Shown: in pieces, positions 44,069-56,039 of the stretch
Position numbering within the stretch: position 1 is the first letter of the stretch
How the letters are laid out: each line of letters starts with the position of its first letter
From: Thozetella sp. PMI_491
Taxonomy: Eukaryota > Ascomycota > Sordariomycetes > Chaetosphaeriales > Chaetosphaeriaceae
Length of the DNA: 64,000 nucleotides
Direction: 5' to 3'
Assembly: GCA_021432635.1 (NCBI GenBank)
Contig: MU270038.1
Span: 558,001-622,000 of the forward strand
Made by a program: the position numbers and the translations under genes
The notes under the pieces: generated by a model
The model's database searches: none
Seen by the model: the letters and a program-made list of their open reading frames with translations, nothing else
What the model was told of the DNA's origin: nothing

Positions 44069-47000
44069 ATGACAGCCCTTCGATCACCGCCAGCCCGGCG
44101 CGTGTACATATCGTGTTTTGGCCGTCTGGCAGCTCCTTCTCTCGCCCCATTTGTCAACACCAACAACACAAATCCTGCCGCCGCCGCCACGCCTCGGCCC
44201 AATAGTCTGGCCGCCCTCCCGCGCTTGGGAGGCGGCCTGGGCTGGGTGGGGGCATGGCCCCATGGCCAGCAAATCCGGGGCAAGAAGACCAAGACGACGG
44301 TAACGCTGGACGACTTGCCCCAGGGCCTGCTGCCGGCTGCGCAGCCTCTGCCGCCGCCGGAGGAAGATGGGCCCGCATATCCGACCGTGGTGCTGCAGGC
44401 ACGACGTAATATGCAGAAGTTTGACAACTGTGTCCTGCTGACCCGGGTCGGCGGCTTCTACGAGCTGTACTTTGAGCACGCCGAGGCCATCGGGCCTCTG
44501 CTGAACCTCAAGGTCGCCCAGAAGAAGACCAACGCCGGCCCAGTCTCAATGGTATCCCCACCGTCCTCGTCCAGTGATGTCCGGTCGTGGTGTCTGAGTT
44601 CTGACGGTTGGTACTGCGTGCCTTAGGCCGGATTCCCCTTCTTCCAGCTGGACAGGTTCCTCAAGATCCTGGTCCAGGACCTGAACCGCTATGTAGCCAT
44701 AGCGGAGGAGTTCCCCAATGACCCCTCCGACAAGGTCAAATCCGGGGGGCTGATGCATGATCGAAGGGTTGCTCGGATCGTCACCCCCGGCACCCTCATC
44801 GACGAGAACTTTATGGATCCGTATGCAAACAACTATGTCATGGCGATCCATCTGCCGGAAACAGGGGCATCGGATGTTTCCTCCACCCTGGCGGAGGATC
44901 ATAATATACCTGCTGCTACCCCCGCCAATGCGTCCGCTAAAATTGGCCTCTCGTGGCTGGATCTGTCGACCGGTTATTTCTTCACTCAGGCCACTACGCT
45001 ATCCTCCCTTAGCTCCGTTCTCTCTCGAGTATCGCCTCGGGAGATTGTCTTGGACCGGGAGCTCCAGCTACGCCATGACGCTGATGTATCCTCCATCCTT
45101 GCCGAAGACCGCCAGCTTATCACCTATGCGTCGCAGGGGGCGACCCGGAGCATCTCGGACTGGGCGCCGTTTCTCGAGTCGGAAATTCCAGATGAGACTC
45201 TCAATGCGTTCACGGACAACGAGATCAAGGCAGGTAGTCTTCTCCTTGGCTATGTAGAAGACAGGCTCCAGGGCCTTAGCATGAAGCTGCAGCCCCCGCT
45301 TCGTCACGAGAGCATGCATGTCATGACTATCGACAAGAATAGCATGCGATCCTTAGAGATCAAGCAGACCATCAGGGATGGCGCCTTCCGAGGCAGCCTC
45401 CTCCATGCTATCCGCCGGACTGTGACGAAGAGCGGCGCCAGGCTGCTCAACGAGTGGTTGAGTATGATCATATCGCTCATTGCAATGTTGTAGATATTGG
45501 CTAATGATGTACAAGGCTCTCCATCTACCTCCGTAGAGGTCATCAACTCTAGGCAGGAGTTAGTGGCTTGTTTCATCCGACGGGAGGATCTACGAGACGG
45601 AATTACTCTGTTGCTCCGTCGCAGCCACGACTCGCATAGGCTCGTGCAAAAGTTCGCTCTCAACCGAGGAGATCCGGATGACTTGCTAGGCCTAGCGAGT
45701 ACAATCCAGGCTACGGAAGAGATCGCGAATTTACTCAGGGCCCAGGCCTCAGCATCAGAGCACGGCACTGACGACTGCCTCTTGGGATTGGTGAGCAGAA
45801 TCAGCTTAGAGAAGCCGCTGAAGCTAGCTTCCCGTATTCGAGACGCCATCGATGAGGAAGGGCTTGTCCAACAGCACCGGCTTGAGGACAGCGAGGCCGG
45901 CGAGATGGTTGCCCTTGCACACGAGATTGTCAGCACGGAAGGCACGCAGGACGACAGCTCCGTGATTCCCAAGAACGCGACAGCAAAGGCCAAGAAGAAA
46001 GGACCCTCGATCCGCGACCACTACGGAGAGGACAACGAGGTCTGGATCATGAAGCCGGATGCCTCGCCCATCCTCAGCAAGCTGCACACGCAGGTCAAAA
46101 AACTCCGAGACGACAAGGCCGCGTTAGCGGAACAACTTCGAGTCGAGCTTAATGCCCCTTCACTAACCCTCCGATGGACTCCTGGGCTAGGGCACATCTG
46201 CCATGTCAAAGGGAAAGATGCCCGGACAAGCGAGACGCCAATCAAAACACTCTCATCAAGTCGCAGTACAAGGTCGTTCCACCACCCGGAATGGACCAGC
46301 CTCGGCGAGCGGATGGACAAGGTACGCCTACAAATTCGCGGCGAGGAGCAGCGCGTCTTTGCCTCGCTCCGGGAACAAGTAGTCCTTAATCTCGTCAAGC
46401 TCCGCCGCAATGCGGCCGTGCTCGACGAGCTCGACATAACCACCTCCTTCGCCCGCCTTGCCGTCGAGCAGCGACTTGTCCGGCCGAAGCTCACCGACTC
46501 GACTGCCCATACCGTCGTCGGTGGCCGTCACCCCACCGTGGAGGGTGGCCTGACTGAAGCTGGCCGCACATTTCAGCGAAATGATTGCTTCGTCGGCTCT
46601 CCGGGCCATGGCCGTGCGTGGTTGATCACTGGCCCCAACATGGCGGGCAAGTCGACCTTCTTGCGCCAGAACGCCCTGATCACGATCCTGGCGCAAGTTG
46701 GCGCGTATGTGCCGGCCGATTACGCCGAAATCGGAGTCGTGGATGCCATCTTCACCCGAGTCGGGAGCGCCGATAACTTATACCGCGACCAGAGCACCTT
46801 CATGGTCGAAATGCTCGAGACCACGGCGATTTTACGACAGGCGACGCCACGGTCGTTTGTCATCATGGACGAAATAGGCCGGGGCACAACGCCAGAGGAT
46901 GGGACAGCAGTTGCGTTCGCAAGCCTGCACCATCTAATCCATGTGAACAAGTGCCGCGCTCTCTTTGCGACACATTTCCATGCTATCACAGATCTAGTGG

Positions 47001-47275
47001 CAGAGCATGGGATGGGCGTCGAAGATGGTAGGGAAAACGGGGCTGTAGAGATGTACTGTACCGACGTCGAGGAGGATGCTCAAGGAGGGTTTGTCTATGT
47101 GCACAAGCTGCGCAAGGGCATCAACCGGGAGAGCCACGCGCTGAAGGTGGCGCAAGTAGCCGGGCTTCCAGAGTCGGCCATCCGCGTTGCCCAGGAGGTG
47201 CTAAGGGGTATGAGAGTTCCCCCTGAAAGGGCCCCACACAAGCGGGCGGTGGGTGCCTCGGTGGTTGGAGGCTAA
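44069..47275 (+). CDS. msh1: Msh1, mitochondrial MutS homologue
   Basis: There are three exons, join(44069..44551, 44627..45461, 45516..47275), giving 1025 aa. Msh1 recognises mismatches and maintains mitochondrial DNA. The ATG at 44069 gives an Arg-rich, acid-free presequence (RSPPARRVYISCFGR) fit for mitochondrial import. The mismatch-reading motif is GGFYELYF, with Phe130 and Glu132 as the Phe-x-Glu pair. The connector, lever and clamp regions follow; exon 2 ends in LLNEWLS and joins to SPSTSVEVINSRQ, the conserved core. The ATPase has Walker A GPNMAGKS (812-819), IFTRVGSADNLYRDQSTFM, Walker B DEIGRGT (Asp891) and FATHFHAITDL. The C-terminal helix-turn-helix ends the protein. Retained introns would bring stops in frame. 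Confidence 0.95.
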
Positions 47276-47979
47276 ACCACACTAGGTTATTCCTAAAGAT
47301 TGATACCCTGGCGTTATACATGTATGATACGGATTCTGGATAGATCTAGAAAATCCTAGGCCGATATGGGTTACGATGCGCTAGCACTGGCTAGGGCGGA
47401 TGCTGAAGTGGCTTAGAAACGTCTTTCCTAGGTGTAGGCTGTCATCGCTATTTGGTTTCGCTGCAAACAATTGGGACAATTTGGCACGTCGAGGCTGGCT
47501 CTACGGGGGAGGACGAATCATACTAGCCTCCAAACTACAGCATGTATTACGGGCTCCAACTGCTCAGCACGCATATTTTAGTCTGTCAACGTTGAAATTA
47601 GCTTCGCTGCCAACTAGATTGTGCGCCAAGAAATCTCGGTGATATAGGTAGTGCCTCAGAGGGTGGTGATGGGTTCTTCTCATGCCCGATAAACGGGTCG
47701 ATTTTAAAAAGCTCGTGTGTTTGATATTCATCATCGAACACGGAAGGGGAGGAATGAAATGCGATGTACTAACCTGAGACGATAAATGGGAGCTTGCCAT
47801 TTGGCCTAACTGCGTTAGGATTGCGCTCATCACACCTTTGCACGACGACGAAATCAATTCCACCATGCAATGCGATGAATTGACCAGCTATGCTAAGGAG
47901 CCATACGTGATTGCACACGTAAACCGTGCTAGCCTCATACCTAAATTGCCGGAAGAAAAACCTCGTGACGTCGTTTCGT
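47276..47979. other. Intergenic between convergent msh1 and rpp0
   Basis: This is the 3' flank of both genes. The P0 exon-2 frame stays open through most of it on the minus strand (see findings), but no separate gene is supported. Confidence 0.55.
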
Positions 47980-49042
47980 TTAATCGCTGTCAACCGCGTT
48001 AGTCTTGTTTTCTTGCGCCATAGAGATTGGGGGGCATACAAGAGACCGCCGAAGCCGCCATCCTCATCAGACTCCTCCTCCTTCTCCTCCTCCTTCTCCT
48101 CAGCGGCAGCAGCAGCGGGAGCGTCCGAAGAGGCAGCAGCGACAGGAGCGGCCGAAGCGTAGGCATCGGGGTTCGCGATGCGGTCCTTGAGCTCATCGAT
48201 AGACTCCCAGCTATACTCGGTCTCGATGGCAACGGCAATAGCCTTCTTGTAGGCGTTGACGAGCGAGTGGATCACCGAAGGCAGGGTAGGGAAGTTGAGG
48301 GCAAGCGAGAGGGCGGCGATGGTAGTAATGGCGGTACCAAAGGCCTTCAGGAGCTGGTCCTCGCTAATGTCCAGGACGTCGGGGGGGAAGGTGTTGCCCT
48401 CATCGTAGACCTGCACAATGCCCATACCGTAGGTGAAGGGGGAGATGTTGAGCATGTTGAGCAGGGTGGCCTCGGAGGGGCCGACCTTGGCGCCGGACTC
48501 GACGAGCTTGAGATCGGTGGTAATTTCGATGGTACCACGGGCAATCTTGGTCGGGACACCGAGAGCCTGGAAGAAGGAGGTCTTGCCGGGCTCCATACCA
48601 GTGTTGCCAGCGGGAACCCACACGTCGACAGGGGCGACGGCACCGGCACGGGCCGGGGCCGCGACCTTGTTGGCGAGAATCTTGTCACGGATGTCCTTGA
48701 GGTCGCCGTTGGTGAAGACGAAGCCGATGTTGCCCTTGACGAAGGGAAGGAGACGCTCGTACTCGGGCGAGTCGGGGATGAAGGTCTTGAGGGCACGGCG
48801 AACCTGTCGGGCGGAGAATTAGACTTGGCCTGTCCTACATCTGGCTTGCAAAGGAACTCAAATCTTACCATAGTGTTCTTGCCCATCAGAACCACACCCT
48901 GGCCACGGAGGGCCCCACGAATCTCGTGCATCTGCTGCGACGAGACATTGTCGACGGAGACGATGAAGATGGACTTGTAGTCCTCCAACAAGCCCTTCAG
49001 CTTGTCGAAGTAGCCGGCCTTGTTAGCGGATTTGCCCCCCAT
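47980..49042 (-). CDS. rpp0: 60S ribosomal stalk protein P0 (uL10)
   Basis: There are three exons, complement(47980..47986, 48040..48803, 48869..49042), giving 314 aa. P0 anchors the P1/P2 dimers on the large subunit and recruits elongation factors. Features seen are the conserved [16 protein letters not shown] start, residues 40-60 with the RNA-binding [17 protein letters not shown], a helical P1/P2-binding part, an Ala-rich hinge and the acidic [14 protein letters not shown] tail. The last intron (48039-47987) has donor GTATGC, an ACTAAC branch site and a CAG acceptor. Joining gives TT+C GAT TAA, so the protein ends GFGGLFD, the expected stalk peptide (usual GFGLFD). The last coding exon is only 7 nt. 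The other frame through the intron is far longer and clearly not the normal product. Length fits the family (about 312). Confidence 0.94.
47987..48039 (-). other. Terminal intron of rpp0 before a 7-nt coding exon
   Basis: The 53-nt intron has a textbook ACTAAC branch site. It separates the second and third bases of the penultimate codon and leaves only C GAT TAA downstream. Confidence 0.88.
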
Positions 49043-49560
49043 ATCTTCTTAATGTGAAGAGAGGATATTTAAGGGCAAGTTCAATTTGTTGGCGGGAAAG
49101 GGAGGTGAGGCTCGAGAATGCCTTTTTGCGATAGTAATGGAGGAGGAAAAAAGTTCGCCGGATTTCGCTCGAAATTGATATCGACGACTGTGGTCCGCTA
49201 GGGCTTGGGTGGGGCTGGCCAATCGCGAGGCGTTTCAGCCTCCATTTGGGCAAGTCACACTAGCCACATGTGGCGGAAGCTCTTTCCAGCCTGAGGCGAA
49301 ATATTTTGCCAGCTTCGGACCGCTCACATGAAAGCTGCACGATTGCCTGCCTACTTGGTACCTATAGATTTGACAGCAAGGGGAGGCCTGTCCTTGCGAG
49401 ATCGAAAGAGAACCCTACCTTTCCCTTTCTAGTCTCTGCCTGCCAGTTGCAACCAACGTCAACTAGAGAAAGGGTCTGCTGTCTCGAGCCGCTGATCCAA
49501 ATTGTACCCCAATCAGAGAACTTTGACTGCCCCAAGGTGTGGCTTGCAAGACCAAAGGAA
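49043..49560. promoter_or_regulatory. Shared promoter region of divergent rpp0 and trm82
   Basis: About 518 bases separate the two start codons. Both genes serve translation, which makes shared control plausible but unproven. The trm82 frame is open for about 97 codons upstream of its ATG with no other in-frame ATG. A short upstream frame (ATG at 49268, 8 codons plus stop) may be in the leader. Confidence 0.45.
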
Positions 49561-51290
49561 ATGAAGCTTCCATACCACCTACTCCAAGTAGCTGGAGAGG
49601 TCATCTTGGCCGCTCAGGGTGCCAATATAATTTCATTCAACGCCGAAGGATCTCACCTTTCAACATGGACGCATCCTACCCAGGCTAGCCAAACGGCAGA
49701 TGAACCGCCGTCAAAGCGAAGGAAAGTGGAAACCGTTCAGGAAGGCAGTCAGGACGACGATGCAAATGCGGTAGACGGTCAACCAACCGGCGGGCCTGGC
49801 CAACCGGGGAAGAAAAGGAAGAGAGGCAAGAAGGGAGAGGGGCAGAAGCAGGACGGGGAGGGAAGCCCCATCATCCAGGTACTGATTGCCACCCCAGACG
49901 GCTCTCATATAGTCGCTCTTACCGGGGCCGACAAGACCATCTGGGTCTTTCAGCACGATGGAGCGGGCCACTTGAACCTGCTCAGTTCACGGTAAGTTTT
50001 GTATGAGATGGAATCCTTCCGCTCTCATAAAAGCTATTCTCTTAAATGAGACCCAGCGCTGAAAGCCCACAGTGTAATGCCCAAGCGGCCTTCTTCCATA
50101 GACCTCACCACCGACAACCAGAATATTCTGTCGGCTGACAAATTTGGCGACGTCTATTCTCTTCCTCTGGTTCCGTCAGAAGCATCACCCACGAAGCCCT
50201 CCGAGGATACCGACGGGCAGGGTGCTCAGTCCAGCAGCGGAGGCCTCGCCACACCTGTTTCCCGAACAACCTTCAAACCTGAGGCCAACGAGTCCACCGT
50301 GCATACCCAGCGCAACCTCCGAGCCCTCAAAGAGCAGATACGTTACCGCGAGCGCGTTGAACGGGAGCGGGAGCAGAAGGCGGCCAAAGGACAATCGCTT
50401 GAGCCGCAGTTCGAACACACGCTTCTGCTTGGCCATGTCTCCATGCTTACAGCTGTCCTATCGGCCACGCATGGTGGGCGGCCGTACATCCTCACTGCAG
50501 ACAGGGACGAGCACATCCGCGTCTCGAGGGGCATCCCGCAGGCGTATGTGATTGAGGGCTATTGCTTGGGCCATGAACAGTTCATTAGCAAGCTTTGTAT
50601 CCCGGGTTCAAGGCCTGAGATTCTCATCTCCGGCGGCGGTGACAATTGCTTGTTTGTCTTTGACTGGAAGAAGGGGAAACTGCTGTCTAGGTTCGATATC
50701 CTGGAAAAGGCGAAGAGTATCGCTCCCGCGGCCGACAAAGTAGCGGTTTCTGGGCTCTTCTCTTGGCGAAAAAAGGAGAGCGAGCGACAAGACTCGTGCA
50801 TCGCCGTCTTGATCGAACAGTACGTCTCAAGCGTCCTCTCCCAAATCCCAGCTTCTCCACTAACACAGTATTCAGCATACCGGCACTCTTCATTCTGAAT
50901 TTGACAGACTCTGGCAATCTTGAACACGTGCAGTCGGTAGTCTTACCGGGGAAGCCCCTGAGTGCCGTCCAGCTACAATCCAACTCCTTCTCTGGTCTTT
51001 TAGTGGCGATAGACCCAAGCAATCCCGCAAGCGCTGACGGAGCTCGGGCCGCAAGTCCGTCTTTAAGAATGCTAGAAGCTAACGCCACGGACGGTTGGCG
51101 ACTGTCTGAGAAAGCCTTTACTAACGAGGATGTCGACAGTGGCGATGGTGGCTTTAGCCTCGATGCACTCCTCAAAGTGTTGTATAGCATAGAGAGCCTG
51201 CGGAAACAGGATCATGACGACGCCCACAGCACGGCAGGGGCGGCGAGTGCGTCTTCTGAAGTAGGCGATGAAGAACCACAAGAGGACTGA
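49561..51290 (+). CDS. trm82: Trm82 (WDR4), non-catalytic subunit of tRNA m7G46 methyltransferase
   Basis: There are three exons, join(49561..49991, 50073..50819, 50876..51290), giving 530 aa. Trm82 is a WD-repeat protein that stabilises the catalytic Trm8 in the complex that makes 7-methylguanosine at tRNA position 46. The start MKLPYHLLQVAGEVILAAQGANI matches the first WD blade. A Lys-rich linker with a probable nuclear signal (PGKKRKRGKKGEG) follows near residue 85. Blades with GSHIVALTGADKTIWVF, RPYILTADRDEHIRVSR (the last two residues of the WD motif replaced) and KLCIPGSRPEILISGGGDN come next. A charged helical insert with YRERVEREREQKAAKG lies between blades at around residue 245, as in other fungi. 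The last intron has a CACTAAC branch. The ATG chosen is the only one in frame that gives the family start. Confidence 0.9.
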
Positions 51291-51828
51291 AAGTATACCA
51301 AGCCGGTCAAATCCACAACTGTAGAGACCTCCCATGGGAATGCCCACTGGGGACCGTCCGTGTACGAGTTGGGAGGACATCACAGCATGCTGAAAGGAGG
51401 AAACTGTAAACGAGATGGTCCGCTAAAAAATCAATAAGGTACCTAGCAATGATGATAAGCCACTGGCATCTGCGACTCGGGTAACCAGATGCCTCTACCC
51501 TCTTAGAACGCCACCCTACCAGTTTGACGTGACCAAACGTGAAAAGGGAAGCCAACATGTCCATCCGATGCATGCCAACACGGCTGTAATCTAATAACCC
51601 CGTCCATTTCCGCCTCCATTAGCATTCAACCGCGCCTCTCATGTGGTTTGTCGTCTCTGTCGTCTGTAAAAAACATCATCATGAACGATGACGACGAATC
51701 GACGCGACCAGGGCTGAGAAGAAGACGACACATCTCCCAGTCATGTCATGATCCTCCTTTGGCCATGGTAAAGCAAGTACTATGTGCAGCACGCAAGCGT
51801 CTCCACGCCTCCCATCCCTCCCCCTTCT
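51291..51828. other. Intergenic between convergent trm82 and ydj1
   Basis: This stretch holds the 3' flanks of both genes. No gene is supported. Confidence 0.55.
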
Positions 51829-53295
51829 CTACTGTGAAGCGCACTGGACACGCTCGGCGTGGGGGTGACCATCCTCATCATCTTCCTCCATAGGGCCCCC
51901 ATTTGCACCGCCGCCAAAGGCACGGGCGCCGGCAGGGTTGTCGATGTCCTCAATATCCGCAGGCTCCGTCATGGCCTCGGGTGGGGGGTTGTTAGCGAGC
52001 GAGGGATCAGGAAGAATCTTGCGGAGGGACTCGAAGGCATCGGGATCGGCTGTCCAGTTCTTCTCAGGGAACTTGACACTGAACTGAATGTACATGTTGC
52101 CGAAGTCATGGTGACGGTACGAAGGCATGCCCTGCCCACGGATCATCTTGACAGCATCTGCAGAATCAGGTCAGTCAATGCCTTGTGGATAGAGAACCGG
52201 GCGAGAACCGGGCAGGAAACGGGTCCATCGCGACAGGTACTTACTGGGTGCAATGGCCTCGCCAGGGAGGATATCAATGCTCAACCACCTTTCGTCCAGG
52301 TGCTCGACATAAAGGGTGCCACCAGCGAGCGCCGTCACGAGATCGATCTCAGCCTTGTACAAAAGGTCATCGTCGCGACGGTTGAAACGAGGGTGCGGCT
52401 TCTGCTCGATCTCAAAGACGACGTCTCCGGCTTGAATGCCAGGGGCCTGGTCGCCTTCTCCGCGGAACTCAACCTTGGTGCCGCTCTTGACGCCACGGTC
52501 GACATGTACGTGGAGCACCTTCCGGTCCACAACTGTCTTCTTGCCGTTGCAGTTCTTGCACCGGTCCTTCTCCTTCATTATCTCACCCTCGCCGTTGCAG
52601 TCGGGGCAGACAGTCTGGAAACGCTGGATCATGGGACCCATCTGCCGCATCATGGTCTTCATGCCGTGGCCATCGCATCCAGGGCACCGCTTGACGGCAC
52701 CCTCCTTTCCACCACGACCCTCGCACTTGGGGCAGATGATAGACCGTTGCAGCGCCAACTTGGAGATCTTGCCGCGGTAGATGTCTTCGAGAGATACCTT
52801 GTGAGTATGGTGGATGGTGCGGGCCTTGGGAGGGCCGCGCTGCTGCATGCCACTAAACATGCCGCCTAGGCCGCCGCCGAAACCGCCGCCGCCGCCAAAG
52901 AACTGGGCGAAGAGGTCTTCGGCAGCCATGCCGCCGCCTCCTGCGCCACCTTCCAGGCCAGCCTCGCCATATTGATCGTAGACTGACCGCTTCTGCGGAT
53001 CGGAAAGAACCTCGTAGGCATGGGAGATCTCCTTGAACTTATCCTCGGCAGCAGGGTTGTGGGCGTTCTTGTCTACGGGCGGAGAGGGTTAGTCGTGGAC
53101 CGGTTACACAGGTCACAATCGTCAGCCTACCTGGGTGCCACTTCAGAGCGCCGACCTTGTATGCCTTCTTGAGCTCGGCATCTGTTGCAGTGGGCGAGAC
53201 CTGTTTTCCACGAGTCAATCTTGGCTCCCTATCTTTCGCGCTGGGCAAGAGAAGCTTACACCAAGGGTCTCGTAGAGCTTTGTCTCCTTGACCAT
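51829..53295 (-). CDS. ydj1: Ydj1/Mas5, farnesylated type I Hsp40 co-chaperone
   Basis: There are four exons, complement(51829..52157, 52245..53072, 53131..53200, 53260..53295), giving 420 aa. The protein drives ATP hydrolysis by Hsp70 and hands over clients, including precursors for mitochondrial and ER import. The J domain is residues 1-70 with HPD at 34-36; the intron after exon 2 splits the Asp36 codon. A Gly-rich region follows (about 83-115). Four CxxCxGxG-type repeats form two zinc sites (CPKCEGRG, CPGCDGHG, CPDCNGEG, CKNCNGKK). The C-terminal substrate domains end in an acidic stretch and the CaaX box CASQ, identical in type to yeast Ydj1, which predicts farnesylation. The first exon encodes only 12 residues. 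Introns have canonical ends and all joins restore conserved motifs. Confidence 0.95.
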
Positions 53296-54971
53296 TGTGG
53301 CGGCTTATTATGGTGGGGGAGATTCTGGTGACCAAAGAGGAGTGGAGAGGGTTCAAGGGATTGAGGGAGGGGTCGAAGTCGGCGAGGACGTCGGCGAGGG
53401 GCCGCGAGGAAGCGCTGGCACCAGTCAGTAATCGTGTCAGATATCAAGTAGATGAAGCTAGAGCGAGGTGAGTCTTGGTGACCTGCAGACTGGCAAGCAG
53501 CGGGGTCGAGGAAATGGGGCAAAGCCGGCTGCCTCGAGGCAGAAACAGCCGTCCGAGGATTGTGCGGTGCATCCGTTGGGAGGCAGTCAAAGGGGCTGGC
53601 AAGGACCTACTCGTAACGAGACGCCGGAGAGCGTGTTTGGCAGGTTTGAACACTTGGCCGGGACGAGTGCGATATGGCTGCTGTGAGTTGTGGAGAGTCG
53701 AAATCGATTTTCCCTTTAAATATCAAAGGTATCCTGCTTTGCCTTCGGGTGAAAGGCCTGGTCGGAAAGGCTGTAAAATATGCAGGGTCGCGACTTCCAT
53801 GGAATGGAATAGAAGAATTCGATCGAATTCTGTTAGGTTACTACTTTCAGCCCCACCGAAATGCGCAAAGTTTATGTGAGAGGAGCGCCGGTGCTCCTGC
53901 CTGCTAGTGAGTATCCCACTAACAGAAGAGAGTGGCCCAGCTCGGCCCAGTTGGCTCTGGTTGGCCCATGGGGTTGGCCCCTTATGGGATGGGCCTGGCA
54001 TCTGTGAAGTAAGCAAACCAAGGACTGGCCCCTTCCGCATGGAGCTACAGAATATTATAATATCACAGGCCTTTTATCGGGATATTATGTAGTTTGCAGA
54101 ACAGCATTTGTGTACCGCGTCCCGACAAATCCTGTCCTGGCCTTTTAGTCCATTACGCTTGCTGCTACCAGTTGGAGCCATCTTTAGACTCTCGTTCGGC
54201 CTTCCCGAGGATACGCTAGAGGCCAACACCCCGACTCTAGGCCTTCTTCAAGCCCTTCTTCGTGTGCCTAGACCGAGGGACTGTATTCCCAACAGTACAT
54301 ACAGTACTTTAACATTACCTTCAGGCGGACTTGGCTGCCTTGGCTGCCTTGGTTGCCTTGGCTTGCCTTGGCTTGCTTGCGCTGTTTCCACGCAAGGTGG
54401 GGCGGCAACGATTACCCGATCAGGATGATGAGGCTGAGGAAACCCGCTTGCTTGCCTGCCAACCCGCGGCAGCTGAGGGGTGCATCGTCGTCGTAGTACA
54501 TATGTACAGTAGATAGGGCACGGCGATGGCACCAAACACCAAGACCTACTAAATATCTCTAGGGTGAGTATTGCCGCGGTTTGATCGGCGCTTACATTAT
54601 GGGGCACAACAATAGCAATCCCACAGGACGATGCACTGGTCGCCCTGAACAGCCACCCGACCGTGGCTGCCCGACAGCCCTAAGCGCTGGTCTGTGAATG
54701 GTAATCGTCCAGGATTAGACCCCCCCCCGGCCATGCAGGAGGGAGGCGATGTTCCCATGTTCATATCGGAACCCCTGGTCGGAGAGGGGCCGAAGATTCT
54801 TGGCCTGGGCCGAATTGTGTAGCAATTGCTTGCCCGAGAGGGCCCCCCCTCTTAAGTACCTGAGCTGAACCAGATCTTTCCGTCGCGCTATGTTACAGGA
54901 TCTGCCCTCGACTTCAAAAGCAGCCATTCACAAGGACATCGCCGTGGCAGCTGGCCACACGCGTGGGAACG
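53296..54971. other. Intergenic upstream region
   Basis: This holds the promoter of ydj1 (minus strand) and the upstream part of the gene at 54972. It contains a low-complexity CTTGGCTGC-type tandem array at 54330-54384. Possible missed first exon of the 54972 gene (see findings). Confidence 0.5.
54330..54384. repeat. Imperfect tandem repeat of TGCCTTGGC units
   Basis: About five imperfect copies of TTGGCTGCC/TTGCCTTGG occur one after another in intergenic DNA. Confidence 0.65.
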
Positions 54972-56039
54972 ATGCTCGTAGGCAACTTTGTCAACCTCCC
55001 GCGCACCAACCTAGGCCCATTGACGAAAGCCTTCACGCCTCCTGCCGCGTGCCAGGTCAACATCGCCCAATGCGCGACTTGCGACCGGGCCTGGCAAGGA
55101 CAATTTTGCGGAAGTTCGGGGTTCGGGGACACGACAACGTGCTGGCCTCCGGTCGACCCTTCGATAGCCTCTCCTACGGCACCATTCCTAGGATGGGGGT
55201 TCTATTCCCCGGGCATCGTGTGCCCCGGGGGCTACACGACCGCTTGCTCTGCGACCAAAGGCCCGTCAGGCTATAGCGCGGCTTGGGATGTCGAATTCTC
55301 CTTGACGCTCGGGGAGACGGCCATTGGGTGTTGCCCGACGTAAGTGTTTGCCCGCCCAGTGTAGATATCGAGACGATGCTGAGTCGGGTGATCTAGGGGT
55401 TACACATGCGGCAACAACTTTGGCAATACCTGCTTCATCACGGCGACTTCAACGACTATATCGACCGTCATGTGTGTCAACGGGACAAATAACCTCGGCT
55501 TCAAGACGGTACCAGATCAAGACGTCGGTATAAACACGTACACTCTCTTCGCCCCCATGTACCAGCTCAACTGGCAGAGCTCGGACCGGCCCGATAGCAG
55601 CTCAGCACAACAAACATCAACAAGCAGCGCCGGGAGCTCATCTACACCTTCACCCGCATCATCAGGCACGTCGGGCAACATCGCGAGCCAGACGTCGCCG
55701 CCACCAGCCGAAAGCACAGGAGGATTGTCTTCGGGAGCAGCTGCCGGCATAGGCGTTGGTGCCACGGTCCTCGTTGTTGCTATCGTCGCCGCCGTGTTTT
55801 TTCTCTGGAGGCGGAAACGAAAAGGGGCGGCCGCCGCTCCCCTTCTGCAACCCCCAGGGCTCGAGGGATACTATGGAAGATATAATACGGCCCCCAAGTC
55901 GGAGCTCTCGTCTGATCCCCATGCTTACCAGCTGTCCCATTCGCCGACGACTATAAGGACGGAGCCTGTCGAGAGTCCTCACGCCGCGAGTCCTCCTGTC
56001 GAGATGCCAAGTCACCCAGTAGACTATAGGTATCAATGA
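54972..56039 (+). CDS. Cysteine-rich single-pass membrane protein (336 aa), second of its kind in the window
   Basis: There are two exons, join(54972..55339, 55397..56039). The intron (GTAAGT...CTAG) restores CCPTGYTC at about 120-127. Residues 10-155 are Cys-rich with paired Cys and several N-glycosylation sites. A Ser/Thr/Pro stalk covers about 187-233. The transmembrane helix is about 236-260, ending in RRKRKG. A short Pro/Ser-rich tail follows. No signal peptide is seen at the chosen ATG, although the Cys content points to an extracellular domain. Either a first exon is missed upstream or the helix acts as a signal anchor. The frame is open a few codons upstream, but without an ATG. Such proteins with FTPPAAC-type N-termini are common in Pezizomycotina and have no known function; a surface-sensing role is only a guess. 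Confidence 0.8.

Noticed and set aside
49270-49560. Upstream extension of the trm82 frame (97 codons)
   Set aside because: It has no in-frame ATG, and the family start is the ATG at 49561. The stretch is more likely leader.
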